Shown: positions 53,672 through 64,000 of the stretch, piece after piece | How the letters are laid out: the number at the start of each line of letters is the position of its first letter | Position numbering within the stretch: the stretch's first letter is position 1 | Assembly: GCF_023898315.1 (NCBI RefSeq) | Contig: NC_064622.1 | Location: forward strand, 356,233,234 to 356,297,233 | DNA length: 64,000 nucleotides | Direction: 5' to 3' | Source: Schistocerca nitens | Taxonomy: Eukaryota > Arthropoda > Insecta > Orthoptera > Acrididae | Position numbers and translations under genes: made by a program | Notes under the pieces: model-generated | Told to the model about the DNA's origin: nothing | The model's database searches: none | What the model saw: only the letters and a program-made list of their open reading frames with translations

Positions 53672-54369
53672 GTCCTTCTTTTTGTTTTTCACTACAGTAG
53701 TCACAGTTGTAAAACAGCACATAATACATGAACACTCCTTGTTCTTTCGCTACGGCTTCCATGGCGCGACTGGCAAACTCTTGTTGGCACCGTTCGACCG
53801 CCATGTCTATAGTCATCTCACAATAAACTTCAAACCTGCACATACAGACAGGTGATGCGCAGTAAATAGACTCTCTCACACTTATATTTAAAATGTTGTG
53901 GGTTCGAGACGGTAGAAGGCTGAGTGGTTGTAGAATTTATGTGGAAATTCTCGAAACACTACACCATGACGAGGCGCCTCTGACCACGCGGCTACCCCGC
54001 ACGGTGCAACTGTTTGTGTTTGATGTTAATGGTAGCCTATATATGGGACATAATTTCCTAAGTCTGTCTGCTGCTAGTCTCCAACCAGTAGTGCAGAATG
54101 ACTCTGAATGTTGCAAGGAGTCCATTCCTTGTTTTTGAATAGCAAGCACAGACATGAAACTGGGTGCCAGACCAAGAGTTTGTGGTGTGCTTGAAGTGCA
54201 GAATGGCGGTCCTCCATTGTGGGGGTCAGACATGGTTGACCAGATCCTTGACAATGAGTATGCCTTCTCTTACATTCCCAAGCAGTTGAACACAGGGTTA
54301 CTGTCACATCCAAATGCCCCACAAACCTGGCTATTGCACCATTCTACCTGTCAGCAAAATTGTAATTAT
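53672..54369. other. Intergenic stretch, nothing coding recognised
   Basis: Short open frames at 53,879-53,655 (minus) and 53,893-54,138 (plus) match nothing I know; the latter overlaps a SINE head fragment. Confidence 0.4.
53964..54004 (-). mobile_element. SINE head fragment
   Basis: On the minus strand, GCGGGGTAGCCGCGTGGTCA and GAGGCGCCTCGTCATGG look like the tRNA-like head of the SINE type at 45,421, whose own head is missing. Only about 40 bases remain. Confidence 0.45.
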
Positions 54370-54483
54370 CTAAATTATTGCAGTACTTGGAGCTGAAGAT
54401 GGAGCCCAGAATCGTAATACAGCAATAGCCATTGTCAGCTGGCACTGGTCATTGACGTGCATGATCAGACTACACGTACTGTC

Positions 54484-55099
54484 ACTGAGCTGGATGCTGT
54501 CGCCTGTCCTGTTTCAGAGGAAACCATTCAGCCTGCAAGATCCGTGCAGGGTGGGACTATTGGTAGTTGGGAGCTCCAACGTTAGGCGCATTATGGGGCC
54601 CCTTAGGGACTTGGCTAACAAGGAGGGTAAGAAAACCAATGCGCACTCCATGTGTATACCAGGTGGAGTCATTCCAGATGTGGAAAGGGTTCTCCTGGAT
54701 GCCATGAAGAGCACAGCGTGCAGCCAACTGCAGGTGGTTGCTCATGTCAGTACCAATGATGTGTGTCGCTTTGGATCAGAAGAGATTCTCTCTGGTTTCG
54801 AGCAGCTAACAGAAGTGGTAAAGGCTGCCAGTCTAGCTTGCAAGACGAAAGCAGAGCTGACCATTTGCAGCATAGTCGACAGGACCAATTGCGGACCTCT
54901 GGTACAGAGCCGAGTGGAGGGTCTGAATCAGAGGCTCAGGCGGTTCTGCGACCGTGTAGGCTGCAGATTCCTTGACTTGCGCCAAAGGGTGGTTGGGTTT
55001 CGGGTTCCATTGAATAGGTTAGGTGTCCAGTACATGCAGGAGGCGGCTACACAGGTAGCAGGGGCTGTGTGGTGTGGACTAGGTGGTTTTTTAGGTTAG
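54484..55099 (+). CDS. CR1-like ORF1 with SGNH esterase-like domain
   Basis: An open frame runs to 55,099. It reads RVGLLVVGSSNVRRIMGPLR, where GSS replaces the GDS of SGNH hydrolases, then VVAHVSTNDVCRFGSEEIL, where STND stands for GTND. The end (LDLRQRV, PLNRLGV) lacks the usual catalytic Asp-x-x-His. Esterase-like ORF1 proteins are known in CR1/L2 LINEs. The frame is intact after the insertion point, although the altered motifs suggest a weakened or inactive enzyme. The true start codon is unclear because the open frame continues into flanking DNA. Confidence 0.7.
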
Positions 55100-55179
55100 A
55101 GGGTCTTGGGAAAACACAAGATGGGCTTCAGTCACAAAGGGTGCAGGCTGAACACAGGAAGAATATAGATGCAGAGACC

Positions 55180-56528
55180 ATTGGTATAACAGTTGTAAAT
55201 TGTCGTAGCTGTGTTGGGAAAGTACCAGAGCTCCAAGCGCTAACAGAAAGCACTGATACTCAAATCGTTATAGGCACTGAAAGCTGGCTAAAGCCAGATA
55301 TAAGCTCAGCCGAAATTTTTGCAAAGAACCTAATGGTGTTCCAAAAAGATACACAGTTGGTGGTGGTGTGTTTGTTGCTGTTAGAATTAGTTTAACTTGT
55401 CGCGAAATTGAAGTAGATACTTCCTGTGAGTTAGTATGGGCAGAGGGCATTGTTGGCAACCGGAATAAAATAATAATTGGATCCTTTTACCGACCTCACA
55501 GTTCAGATGATACAGATGCTGAAAGGTTCAAAGAAAACTTGAGTTTGATTTCAAACACATACCCGACTCATACGATAATAGTTGGTGGTGACTTTAATTT
55601 ACCCTCGATATGTTGGCAAAAATACATGTTTAATTCCGGAGGTATGCATAAAATATCACCCGAAATTGTGCTAAATGCATTCTCTAAAAATTATTTCTAG
55701 CAGTTAGTTCATGACCCCACGCAAATAGTAAATGGTTGTGAAAACACACTTGACCTCTCAGCAACAAATAATCCTGAGTTAATAACCAGCACTGAAACCG
55801 ATATAGGGATTAGTGAACACAGGGTTGTCATAGCGAGATTGAATATTGTAATCCCCAAATCCTCGAAAAATAAGCGAAAAATATACCTATTCAAAAAAGC
55901 AGATAAAAATTCACTTGACGCCTTACTGAGAGACAATCTCCACTCATTCCAAATTAATAATATAAGTGTAGATCACATGTGGCTTAAATTCAAAGACATA
56001 GCATCGGCAGCAATTGAGAGGTTTATACCAAATAAGGTAACAAACAACGGAGCTGATCCTCCTTGGTACACAAAACGTTTTATTGGCAGGACACTTAGAA
56101 AATGTAACAGACCTACTAAGGAGACTGCCCACACTCCGCTTGTCCATCCTCTTTTAGAATACTGCTGCACGGTGTGGGATCCTTACCAGGTAGGACTGAT
56201 GGAGTACATCGAAAAAGTTCAAAGAAAGGCAACATGTTTTGTATTATCACGAAATATGGGAGAGAGTGACACAGAAATGATACATAATTTGGGCTTGACA
56301 TCATTAAAAGAAAGGCGTTTTTCTTTGCGACGGAATCTTCTCATGAAATTCCAATCACCACCTTTCTCCTCCGAATGCAAAAATATTTTGTTCACAGTGA
56401 CCTACATAGGGCGGAACGATCACCACGACAAAATAAGGGAAAGATATAGTCGTTCATTCTTTCCGAGCGCTAGACGAGATTGGAATAAGAGAGAAGGTGG
56501 TTCGATGAACCCTCTGCCAGGCACTTAA
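55180..56528 (+). pseudogene. CR1-like ORF2: endonuclease fused to the thumb
   Basis: The endonuclease starts at about 55,190 with ITVVNCRSCVGKVPELQALT, then IVIGTESWLKPDI, IIIGSFYRPH, IIVGGDFNLPSICW (about 55,575-55,620) and ISEHRVVIA near 55,820. A 229-codon frame at 55,839-56,528 then joins ADPPWYTKR directly to FIGRTLRKC, so reverse transcriptase fingers and palm are missing. The thumb continues VHPLLEYCCTVWDPYQ to the end. There are frame breaks at about 55,350 and a stop at 55,698. Confidence 0.85.
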
Positions 56529-57205
56529 ATGTGATTTACAGAGTATCCATGTAGATGTAGATGTAGATGTACTGTTGTCTGGCCAGCATTCAGGAAGTAC
56601 CACAGCCCAAACTGTTATTAGTTATGACAGCTTGTCATTGCCTCTGTTCCAGATCATTTAATGTGACATATATACTCAACTATTACCTCAAAATCAGCCG
56701 AGAGCAGCAGCATTTAAACCAGACCAAAACAGCTTGTCGTCATCAAAAATGGGGCAGTTATGTGACGTCCATTCTCTGTCGGACAGCGACCCAACCGTAT
56801 ACACTGCTACTAGGCCTCGTACCCCTGCCTCTCACCTGAGCACCCAGATGCAAGGGCCCAGTCATGCACATTTCTGGAGAGGTGTCAACGGAGGACTTCT
56901 ATACTCTAGAACATTGTATTGTATGCATCTATGAGTGCCAGACAGCCCATATTTCACTGCGCAATATTCGCTTCTTGTAATGTAGCAACAGCAATGGGGC
57001 ACACAGTCAGCAGACAGAGAACATCATACTGGATGACAGAGTATTCACTTTGTTTGCCATCGTCACTTGCAGTTTCCATGTCCCACAATTGTAAACAGAC
57101 AGTAATAAAGTTGTTATTATAACCTCGCCAGTACCTTCTTCTGTTGCACCTGCACCCATTTTGGCAGAGAACTGCCATCCACACCTATCAATATCCACAT
57201 CCTGT

Positions 57206-58959
57206 TATGACTGGTGGCAAAAGTAAAAATGGAGATAGACAACCAGAAGAAAGGAGCTAGGTCCATGGTTCCATAGCAAGCAGCCTGAAGGGAAAAGGGG
57301 AGTGGATGGATGGAAGACAGAGTGCTGAAGAGTCATCTGGGACAGCAAGATATGTAAGTAACAACCTGAACTTCAAGTTTTACTCATGGATTTCCTTATA
57401 TCCTTGGGTTTGACCTTTCCTTGCTTTTCCCATAATGTCAGGGTTAGATACCATTATAGTGTTTGGTATGGGACCAAGGGCTGGACCAATAAGTCCTGTA
57501 ACTGGTACACAGGGCAGTTTACCTGAGCACTCTACTTCTTATGTTGATCACATCCCATATCTGTTGACATGTTGATGGAAAGGGAATTATACAAGTCAGT
57601 GCTGAGAGTGTGTCTAGCTCAGATGTGTGAAATTTGTGTACCCAGAAAACTTCCGTAATTTCTTAAAGATGGACCATAATATACATAAGGTTTTCTGGAT
57701 GCACGAGTATTGCATAGATTAGATGCTTTAGGATGGCTAAAAATGATAGGAGTAACATGCATATTAATGATTAAAGATAAGCATCTTGTTGGATTTAAGG
57801 CCATCACAAAGTAAAAATACTAGGAGTGATAATCTGGGAAATTGTGACTCCCAGGGAAAATAGTTAAAAGATACTAGTTACTTCATTACAACAGGTTTAA
57901 GTCATGATACAATGCTAATAAATTAGAAAAAGCACAATGGTACTGCTTGGTTAGATTTTAATGTCTTCACATCATGCAGCATAGTCTCAAAACCACGAAA
58001 GCACTGATATACCATATGGATGTGAGATGGACATTAGACAAAGTGAAAGAAGTGACATAACAGTTAAGCCTATCAGCTCTTGCAAGATATTTGGAAGTAA
58101 AGGAACTCTTTTTTTTATAAGCAACACAAGTGGGGCTGATATAGTACCTGTTGTCAGGGGAGACTTAATGACAGTACAGGTGAGGCTGGTATAGTACCTG
58201 CAGCTGGGAAAATGGTAGGATTACAGCACAGGTTAGGCTGGTATAGTGACTGTAGCGAGGTCAGTGTTATCACTGGATAAATCTCTCAAGAGTGAAAGAA
58301 ATTAATAAAGAGTGAAAAGAGTAATACCGGTAGGTTATAGGATTTTGTATAGATTAGCCAGACACATCATTCTGAAAATGTGACTAAAGCGAGATTGCTG
58401 TTGTAAATAAACTTTTTTGAATCACTAAGGTATAAGAATATACAACAGAAGAACAGTGCGCAAACTGCAGGGTTCATGTAGGCCACTATTGTCAAACAAT
58501 ATGACTGCACATATGACTCTGTTTGCATGAGTCAGTTCTGTTCCCCCTAGAGTGAGGCAGGATTTAGCCTACAGTACATGTGTTCCTCTTGTTAGTCATT
58601 AACAGTATGTAGTAAATATTAGAGTAAATTTGTAGAAGATGATATGGGGACCAAGTCAGATCATAGTGCTAGGAATGCATCCTTATATCTGCTCCCTCCC
58701 ATGTAGTGAAGCCAAAAGCTGCTCACCAATGAGACATAGTCAGATAAGGACAGAATTAATTGTTAACAAACACTCCGTGAATGAGCCAACTGCTAGCAAT
58801 GTCAAAAGAAGTGTAAATAGTGAAAAGGGACAAAATGAAGTCATTGGCAATGTTAAAAATACTTGTAAATAAACTGGTGCCTATGTCACAGAAAAATTTT
58901 GATACATGAAATCCAAGAGTAGATTTTTTTCTCAGGTGAGACAGATTGGATTGGGATAA
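57206..58959. other. Stretch between the two direct repeats
   Basis: No coding frame of note. If the direct repeats were LTRs this would be the remains of the internal region, but I see no pol motif. Confidence 0.35.
58127..58262. repeat. Short imperfect tandem repeat
   Basis: Three units of about 50-55 bp, each containing AGG-TGGTATAGTACCTG or a close variant. Confidence 0.6.
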
Positions 58960-59491
58960 ATTACTGCAGTACAAGGAGCCAAAGATTGAGCCCAGGATGG
59001 AAATCAGACCACAGCCAGAGTCAACTTGCACTGGTCATAGAAATGTGTGATCAGTAGAAGTGACCACTCATATCATGAGTCCATGCATCCCATAGCCAGG
59101 CCAGTCTTCAGGAATTACTATAGTCTGATCCACTGCTGGTTACAACAGCCAATCATTACCTCTATTTGAGTTTATTTGGTGTGACATACATACATACTCA
59201 GCTACTACCACACAGCAGCAGAGAAGTGCAGCATTTAAATCTGACTGAACCAGCTCATCATCATCGAACAGCTGGGGCAGTTATATGAAACAGTCACCAG
59301 CCAGAGGCTATCATACTGGAGGATGGAGTATTCACTTCATTTGCCATTGTAACTTGCAGTTTCCGAATCCCATGATTATAAATAAAAAGTAACGAAGAGA
59401 TTATTGTGACCTCACTATGACTTTCTTCTGCAGCCCCTGCATCAGTCTTCAGCAGTGAATTGCACTCCGAGCTATTCCTGTATTCTGTCAT
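58960..59491 (+). repeat. Direct repeat, copy 2
   Basis: Partner of the split copy at 54,370-57,205, about 530 bp long, uninterrupted. Confidence 0.55.
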
Positions 59492-60167
59492 AAATTGGAG
59501 ACCCTCAATGAGGTCTCTTTCAAACTTTGTCAGTCACTGATAACACTGTTTCACACAAGTTTATCACTCAATGTCTGACACTCGCAACGTAGCTTACATA
59601 TCCTACCAGGCCCGGTAACTATACTAAAGCACTATTTTTGGTTGTCCTACCTGTCACAGAGGATTAAAGATCTAATCACTTACACACACGCCAATGGTTT
59701 GTACGTGTACAAAGTTTCGTTGACATCTGACCATGTTTCCTGAGTGCTTCAATTTTTTGTCATGTGGTGTATGTGAATAAAGTCATCTGTTTGATTATAT
59801 ATGAAAGTTTATGAATGTCATACACAATTTATCAGGAGTTGTGAGCTACAGAGGCATGTCTGTATTATTAAATGGCTAAAATGGTCACATGATCCCATTT
59901 ACTGGTTGCCTATCTAACAGCTTCTGGGAGCAAACAAAATTTGATTTTCAGTATTTTATGTAATTATTGACTGCACTGATAAATTGAAAATGTTGTTGTA
60001 ATCTACTCATTGGGAGGTATAATCTTATGTTGAAGGTTTAACAAGTATTACAGTTAGAAACTGTGTGTAGTCTTGAGGGAGCAAAACTCATGGCACAAAT
60101 ATAACCAACTAAATTCATCCAGTATTGAAAAAATGAACAATAAGCTAACTCCAACAAACTGTACACA
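59492..60167. other. Intergenic stretch, nothing recognised
   Basis: AT-rich, no supported gene or repeat. Confidence 0.45.
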
Positions 60168-60169
60168 TA

Positions 60170-61355
60170 CACTGATTGGCCAGAACATTATGACCACCTA
60201 CCTAATAGCTGGTATGACCATTTTTGGCACAGATAACAGTGTCAAAGTATTGTGGCATGGAAACAATAAGACATTGGTCAGTTTCTGAATGGAGCAGGCA
60301 CCACATCAGCGCTTCAAGTCACCAAATTCACGTAAATTCTGGGGAGGGGCGATGAGCTCTGATGCCATATTCAATCACATCCCAGATGTGGTCGATTAGA
60401 TTCATATCTGGTGAACTGGGGCGCTAGCCCATTAATTGGAATTCGCCACTGTGTTCCTCAAACCACTCCATCACACTCCTGGCCTTGTGACATGGTGCAT
60501 TATCTTGTTGAAAAATCCCACTGCTGTTGGAAAACATGATTGTCATGAAGGGGTGTACATGGTCTGCAACTAGTGTACAATATTTCTCGCCCGTCATGGT
60601 GCCTTGCATGAGCTCCACTGTATCCATGGATGCCAACATGAATGTTACCCAGACCATAATGGAGCTACCATCAGCTTTTCTCTGTCCCGCAGTACAGATA
60701 AGAAGGAGCTGTTCCTCTGGAAGACAACAGATTAACACCCTCCCATTGGCATGACGAAAAAGGTGGCAGGATTTAACAGACCATGCAACGCTCTGCCAAT
60801 GTCCAGTGCCAATTGTCACGTACCCGTTTCAGTCATAGTTGCTGATGTCATGGTATTAACATTAGCACATGCAAGGTTCATTGGCTGCAGAGGCTCATAG
60901 TTAGGAGTGTTCAGTGCACTGTGTGTTCAGATACATTTGTAATCTGTCTATCATTACAGTCTGATGTTAGTTCTGCCACAGTTTGCTGCCTGTCCTATTT
61001 TACCAGTCTGTCCAGCCTATGACATGTGACATCTGTAATGAGGGGTAGCCGCCCAACTCGATGCCATCTGAATGTGGTTTCACCTTGGTTTCGGCACATG
61101 TTAAAGACACTCACCACAGTACTCCTAGAACAGTAAACAAGTCATGCGGAGCCTCTGGGCCCTCACAGTCTGCCATTGTTAAAACTTAGATAAATCACTT
61201 GTCCTCCACATTCTGCACACAGAGAGCATGCTCACTGATACCACATGTGCCATGTGTCTGACTAGCATTCTTTCCTCAACCGGTGTCACCGCTATCACTT
61301 GGGTGGATTTATATCGATAGCAGGTCAGTGGTCATAATGTTCTCACTGATCAGTG
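60170..61355 (-). mobile_element. Tc1-type DNA transposon with TA target duplication
   Basis: The ends are inverted repeats: CACTGATTGGCCAGAACATT on the left and, inverted, CACTGATCAGTGAGAACATT on the right, both continuing ATGACCAC. TA flanks both sides (60,168-60,169 and 61,356-61,357). At 1,186 bp it is somewhat shorter than typical active Tc1 elements (about 1.3-1.6 kb). Confidence 0.88.
60300..61200 (-). pseudogene. Tc1 transposase, broken
   Basis: The best frame, 60,819-60,424, contains GSSIMVWVTFMLASMDTVEL and GIFQQDNAPCHKARSVMEWF, the block with the second catalytic Asp. SSPDMNLIDHIWDVIE at about 60,410-60,365 carries the last catalytic motif after a stop. The DNA-binding half, toward 61,200, is in fragments. 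The enzyme would have cut and pasted the element at TA sites. Confidence 0.8.
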
Positions 61356-61357
61356 TA

Positions 61358-62455
61358 ATTTCTAAATTTTTCAATATTTTTTTCCCTCTGACACTACCAA
61401 CAAAATAATCAAAGAAGAGAGTTCATAGCTTCCTACAGTTTCACTGTTCGTGCAGTTAAACATTGGCATCAAGCATGATGTTTTAATTTATATCTTGATT
61501 ACTAGTAACTCTATTCACAACATACTTTGCAGGCAGTATAAACATATGCCACCAAATGTAGCCTACCTGCAAAATTATATCATTGTGTGACTTGTAGTTC
61601 AGTAAGAATGATGTAAACAATCACTAAGGTGATTGAAAAAGGAAAAACTAACTTTTTATTAAGACAAAGCTTTTTATATGTGGCAGTTTGATTCTTTAAA
61701 GAATTGTGGGCAGGGGCGCTATTAGTTTTACCTATTTTGGTTTGGAACATAGTTTCCCCTTAATTTCAGCGAGGGAACTTAAATAATTATGGTGGTATTT
61801 CCACTTTTTTCCTGCTAAGCGATCAGTTTGTTGTAAGGAAAGTTTTGAAAGAACCTGATGATGACCTAAACGTAACTCCTGCCGGGTCGACTGCTGTGGC
61901 ATAAAAATGTGTGATATGCTGTATTGTTGCTGTCATGTTAATTCTTTCAACAGCAATGTATAGTGACTAGATTTGTCATAAATCAATTTTTATTGTTAGT
62001 GAGTATAACCTTGACAGAAACAAAATTCGTTAGTCAAAATTCCAATTAGCTTCAGGAAACCACTAAATTATGTCTCAGATTTTCTCTTTTGATATAATAG
62101 AAGCTGGTATTAAGGCCGACTCAGACAAGATGTCAACGGAAAGAAAGCTAAGTACTTAATGGTGAAAGTAGGGTAATGAGACACCATCTGTGATAGAAGA
62201 ATTTGGAGTATATTATCAGAATTAGGGAACTAGTGATGATAAATTTTATTAATGGCCAAAGAAAATTTTGCAACAGATGCTCTTGATCAATTTTGTATGG
62301 TAACAAAATGCCTATTGGCTTCTGTCTCAGGTCTTTGGCTGACATTTGTTTGATGATTTTTCCTCATCCTTTCTTGTCAAGTATCCCCGTGTTGCATGAA
62401 TTCATTCACGAAGAAAAGCTCATCCCATGCTGTCATAGATATGATGTGCTTGTGT
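61358..62455. other. Intergenic stretch, nothing recognised
   Basis: No supported gene or repeat. Confidence 0.45.
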
Positions 62456-62469
62456 TGTGGTGAACAGGT

Positions 62470-62702
62470 TGGTTGGTTGGTTTGGGGAAGGAGACCAGAC
62501 AGCGAGGTCATCGGTCTCATCGGATTAGGGAAGGATGGGGAAGGAAGTCGGCCGTGCCCTTTGAAAGGAACCATCCCGGCATTTGCCTGGAGCGATGTAG
62601 GGAAATCACGGAAAACCTAAATCAGGATGGCCGGACGCGGGATTGAACCGTCGTCCTCCCGAATGCGAGTCCAGTGTCTAACCACTGCGCCACCTCGCTC
62701 GG
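62470..62702 (-). mobile_element. tRNA-headed SINE with LINE-like tail, full length
   Basis: The minus-strand head reads CCGAGCGAGGTGGCGCAGTG and the B box GGTTCAATCCCG. The 3' end reads GAGACCGATGACCTCGCTGT and then AACC units, as in the I-type LINE at 6,186. A perfect 14-bp target duplication, TGTGGTGAACAGGT, lies at 62,456-62,469 and 62,703-62,716. The body is shared with the SINE at 7,849-8,098, which has another 3' end. Confidence 0.93.
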
Positions 62703-62835
62703 TGTGGTGAACAGGTACTTACATTTCAAGAACTTCAGTGTAGCCCCACCATCCCAGCACCACGACAAAAAGGCGAGAGAGGACATCAGTCACACTTTCT
62801 TCTTCAATCATTGGTGAATGTGTCAGTGTTGATAT

Positions 62836-64000
62836 TGTGGTCTTCAGTCCAGAGACTGGTTTGATGCAGCTCTCCATGCTACTCTATCCTGCACATGCTT
62901 CTTCATCACCAAGTAACTATTGCAACCTACATCCTTCTGAATCTCCTTAGTGTATACATCTCTTGGTCTCCCTCTATGATTTTTACCCTCCACTCTGCCC
63001 TCCAGTACTATATTGATGATCCCTTGATGCCTCAGAAAGTGTCCTACCAAACAATCCCTTCTTCTAGTCAAATTGTGCCACAGATTCCTCTTCTCCCTGA
63101 TTATATTCAGTACCTGCTCATTAGTTCCCTGATCTACCCATCTAATCTTCAGCATTCTTCTGTAGCACCACACTTCAAAAGCCTCTATTCTCTTCTTCTA
63201 CAAACTAGTTATTGTCCATGTTGCACTTTCATAAATGGTTACACTCCATACAAATACTTTCAGAAACGACTTCCTGACACTTAACTCTATACTCGATGTT
63301 AGCAAATATCTCTTCTTCAGAAATGCATTCCTTGCCATTTCCAGTCTACATTTTATATCCTCTCTACTTTGACCATCATCAGTTATTTTGCTCCCAAAAT
63401 AGCAAAAGTCATCTACTACTTTAAGTGGTTCATTTCCTAATCTAATTCTGTCAGCATCACCTGATTTAATTAGACTACATTCCATTAACCTCGTTTTGCG
63501 TTTGTTGATGTTCATCATATGTCCTCCTTTCAAGACACTGTCCATTCCATTCAGCTGCTCTTCCAAGTCCTTTGCTGTCTCTGAAAGGAAATACAATGTC
63601 ATCGGCAAACCTCAAAGTTTTTATTTCTTCTCCATGAATTTTAATTCCTATTCCAATTTTTTCTTTTGTTTCCTTTACTGCTTGCTCAATATACAGACTG
63701 AATAACATCAGGGATAGGGAACAACCCTGTCTCACTCCCTTACCAATCACTGCCTCCCTTTCATGCCCCTTGCTCATATAACTGCCATCTGGTTTCTGTA
63801 CAAATTGTAAATAGCCTTTCGCTCCCTGTATTTGGTCCCTGCCACCTTCGGAATTTGAAAGAGAATATTCCAATCAACATTATCAAAAGCCTTCTCTAAG
63901 TCTACAAATGCTAGAAATGTGGGTTTGCCTTTCCTTAATCTATCTTCTGAAATAAGTCATAGGGGCAATCTTTCCTCATGTTTTCCAACATTTCTATGGA
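62836..64000 (-). mobile_element. RTE-clade LINE, 3' part (copy 5, cut by window edge)
   Basis: Frames at 63,873-63,475, 63,608-63,198 and 63,173-62,844 encode reverse transcriptase with TLRFADDIVF, where the active site FADD is kept, then the thumb (KVVDDFCYFGSKITDDGQSR) and tail (MWCYRRMLKIRWVD). At least two frame changes break it. The 5' part lies beyond the window. Confidence 0.9.

Larger units (their letters stand above)
54484..56568 (+). mobile_element. CR1-like LINE lacking the reverse transcriptase core
   Basis: It is flanked by GTACTGT at 54,477-54,483 and 56,569-56,575. ORF1, an endonuclease and the C-terminal thumb are present, but everything between the endonuclease and the thumb, including the FADD active site, is absent. 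The junction is near 56,078. The tail is (TAGATG)n. It is 2.1 kb, where complete CR1-like elements are about 4-5 kb. Confidence 0.85.
54370..57205 (+). repeat. Direct repeat, copy 1 (split by a CR1-like LINE)
   Basis: The flanks of the CR1-like LINE (54,370-54,476 and 56,576-57,205) match 58,960-59,491 in order: TTGCAGTAC-TGGAGC, TTCAGGAA-TAC, GGGGCAGTTAT, CATACTGGA and TGCAGTTTCC. This copy has about 200 bp extra near 56,770-56,990. The identity is moderate. The pair could be LTRs of a very old element or copies of an unknown repeat. Confidence 0.55.

Noticed and set aside
54452-55099. A host esterase gene
   Set aside because: The domain lies within a CR1-like LINE bounded by target duplications and is followed by the LINE endonuclease.
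62640-62702. A tRNA gene on the minus strand, and similar heads at 7,849, 14,033, 40,757 and 51,016
   Set aside because: A and B box motifs are present but the sequence continues into a SINE body with target duplications and does not form a complete tRNA.

Overview
The window looks like a piece of a large, repeat-swollen insect genome, most likely an orthopteran such as a grasshopper or locust. This rests on the mix of repeats (RTE, CR1 and I-type LINEs, tRNA-headed SINEs, GIY-YIG Penelope-like elements, Tc1, piggyBac and Tigger transposons) and on one host gene with an intron of about 14 kb. The species assignment is inference; nothing in the window names it.

The only host gene I can support is SLC39A9 (ZIP9), a zinc transporter, on the minus strand. 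Seven exons between 39,797 and 21,381 join in frame through canonical GT-AG sites into a 293-residue protein, against 307 in human. Introns 1 to 4 are short (79, 133, 82 and 536 bp), intron 5 is about 14.2 kb and filled with transposon wreckage, and intron 6 is 2.5 kb and holds two adjacent near-perfect palindromes. About 3.3 kb downstream of the stop codon is poor in repeats and may include a long 3' UTR.

Layout: 1-516, 3' end of an RTE LINE. 890-3,545, an LTR-element fossil, then a decayed copy of an unnamed arthropod ORF family. 4,480-5,450, a Tc1/mariner relic. 6,186-12,826, a full-length I-type LINE with matching target duplications, itself carrying a SINE, a solo LTR and an internal foldback. 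14,008-18,035, Penelope-like pieces, including one element with long inverted arms. 18,036-39,797, ZIP9 and its introns. 40,753-45,585, SINEs, Tc1 fragments and a nearly complete but broken piggyBac. About 45,741-53,671, a decayed LTR element interrupted by a full-length RTE LINE, a SINE and a foldback MITE. 54,370-59,491, a diverged direct repeat pair, the first member split by a CR1-like LINE that has lost its reverse transcriptase. 60,170-61,355, a Tc1 element. 62,470-64,000, a SINE and another RTE LINE running off the edge.

I found no clearly new functional gene system. The best second looks are the paired palindromes in ZIP9 intron 6, the 3' core shared by the SINEs and the I-type LINE, the 880-bp element with an 8-bp target duplication, the inverted Penelope-like element and the CR1 derivative without a reverse transcriptase.
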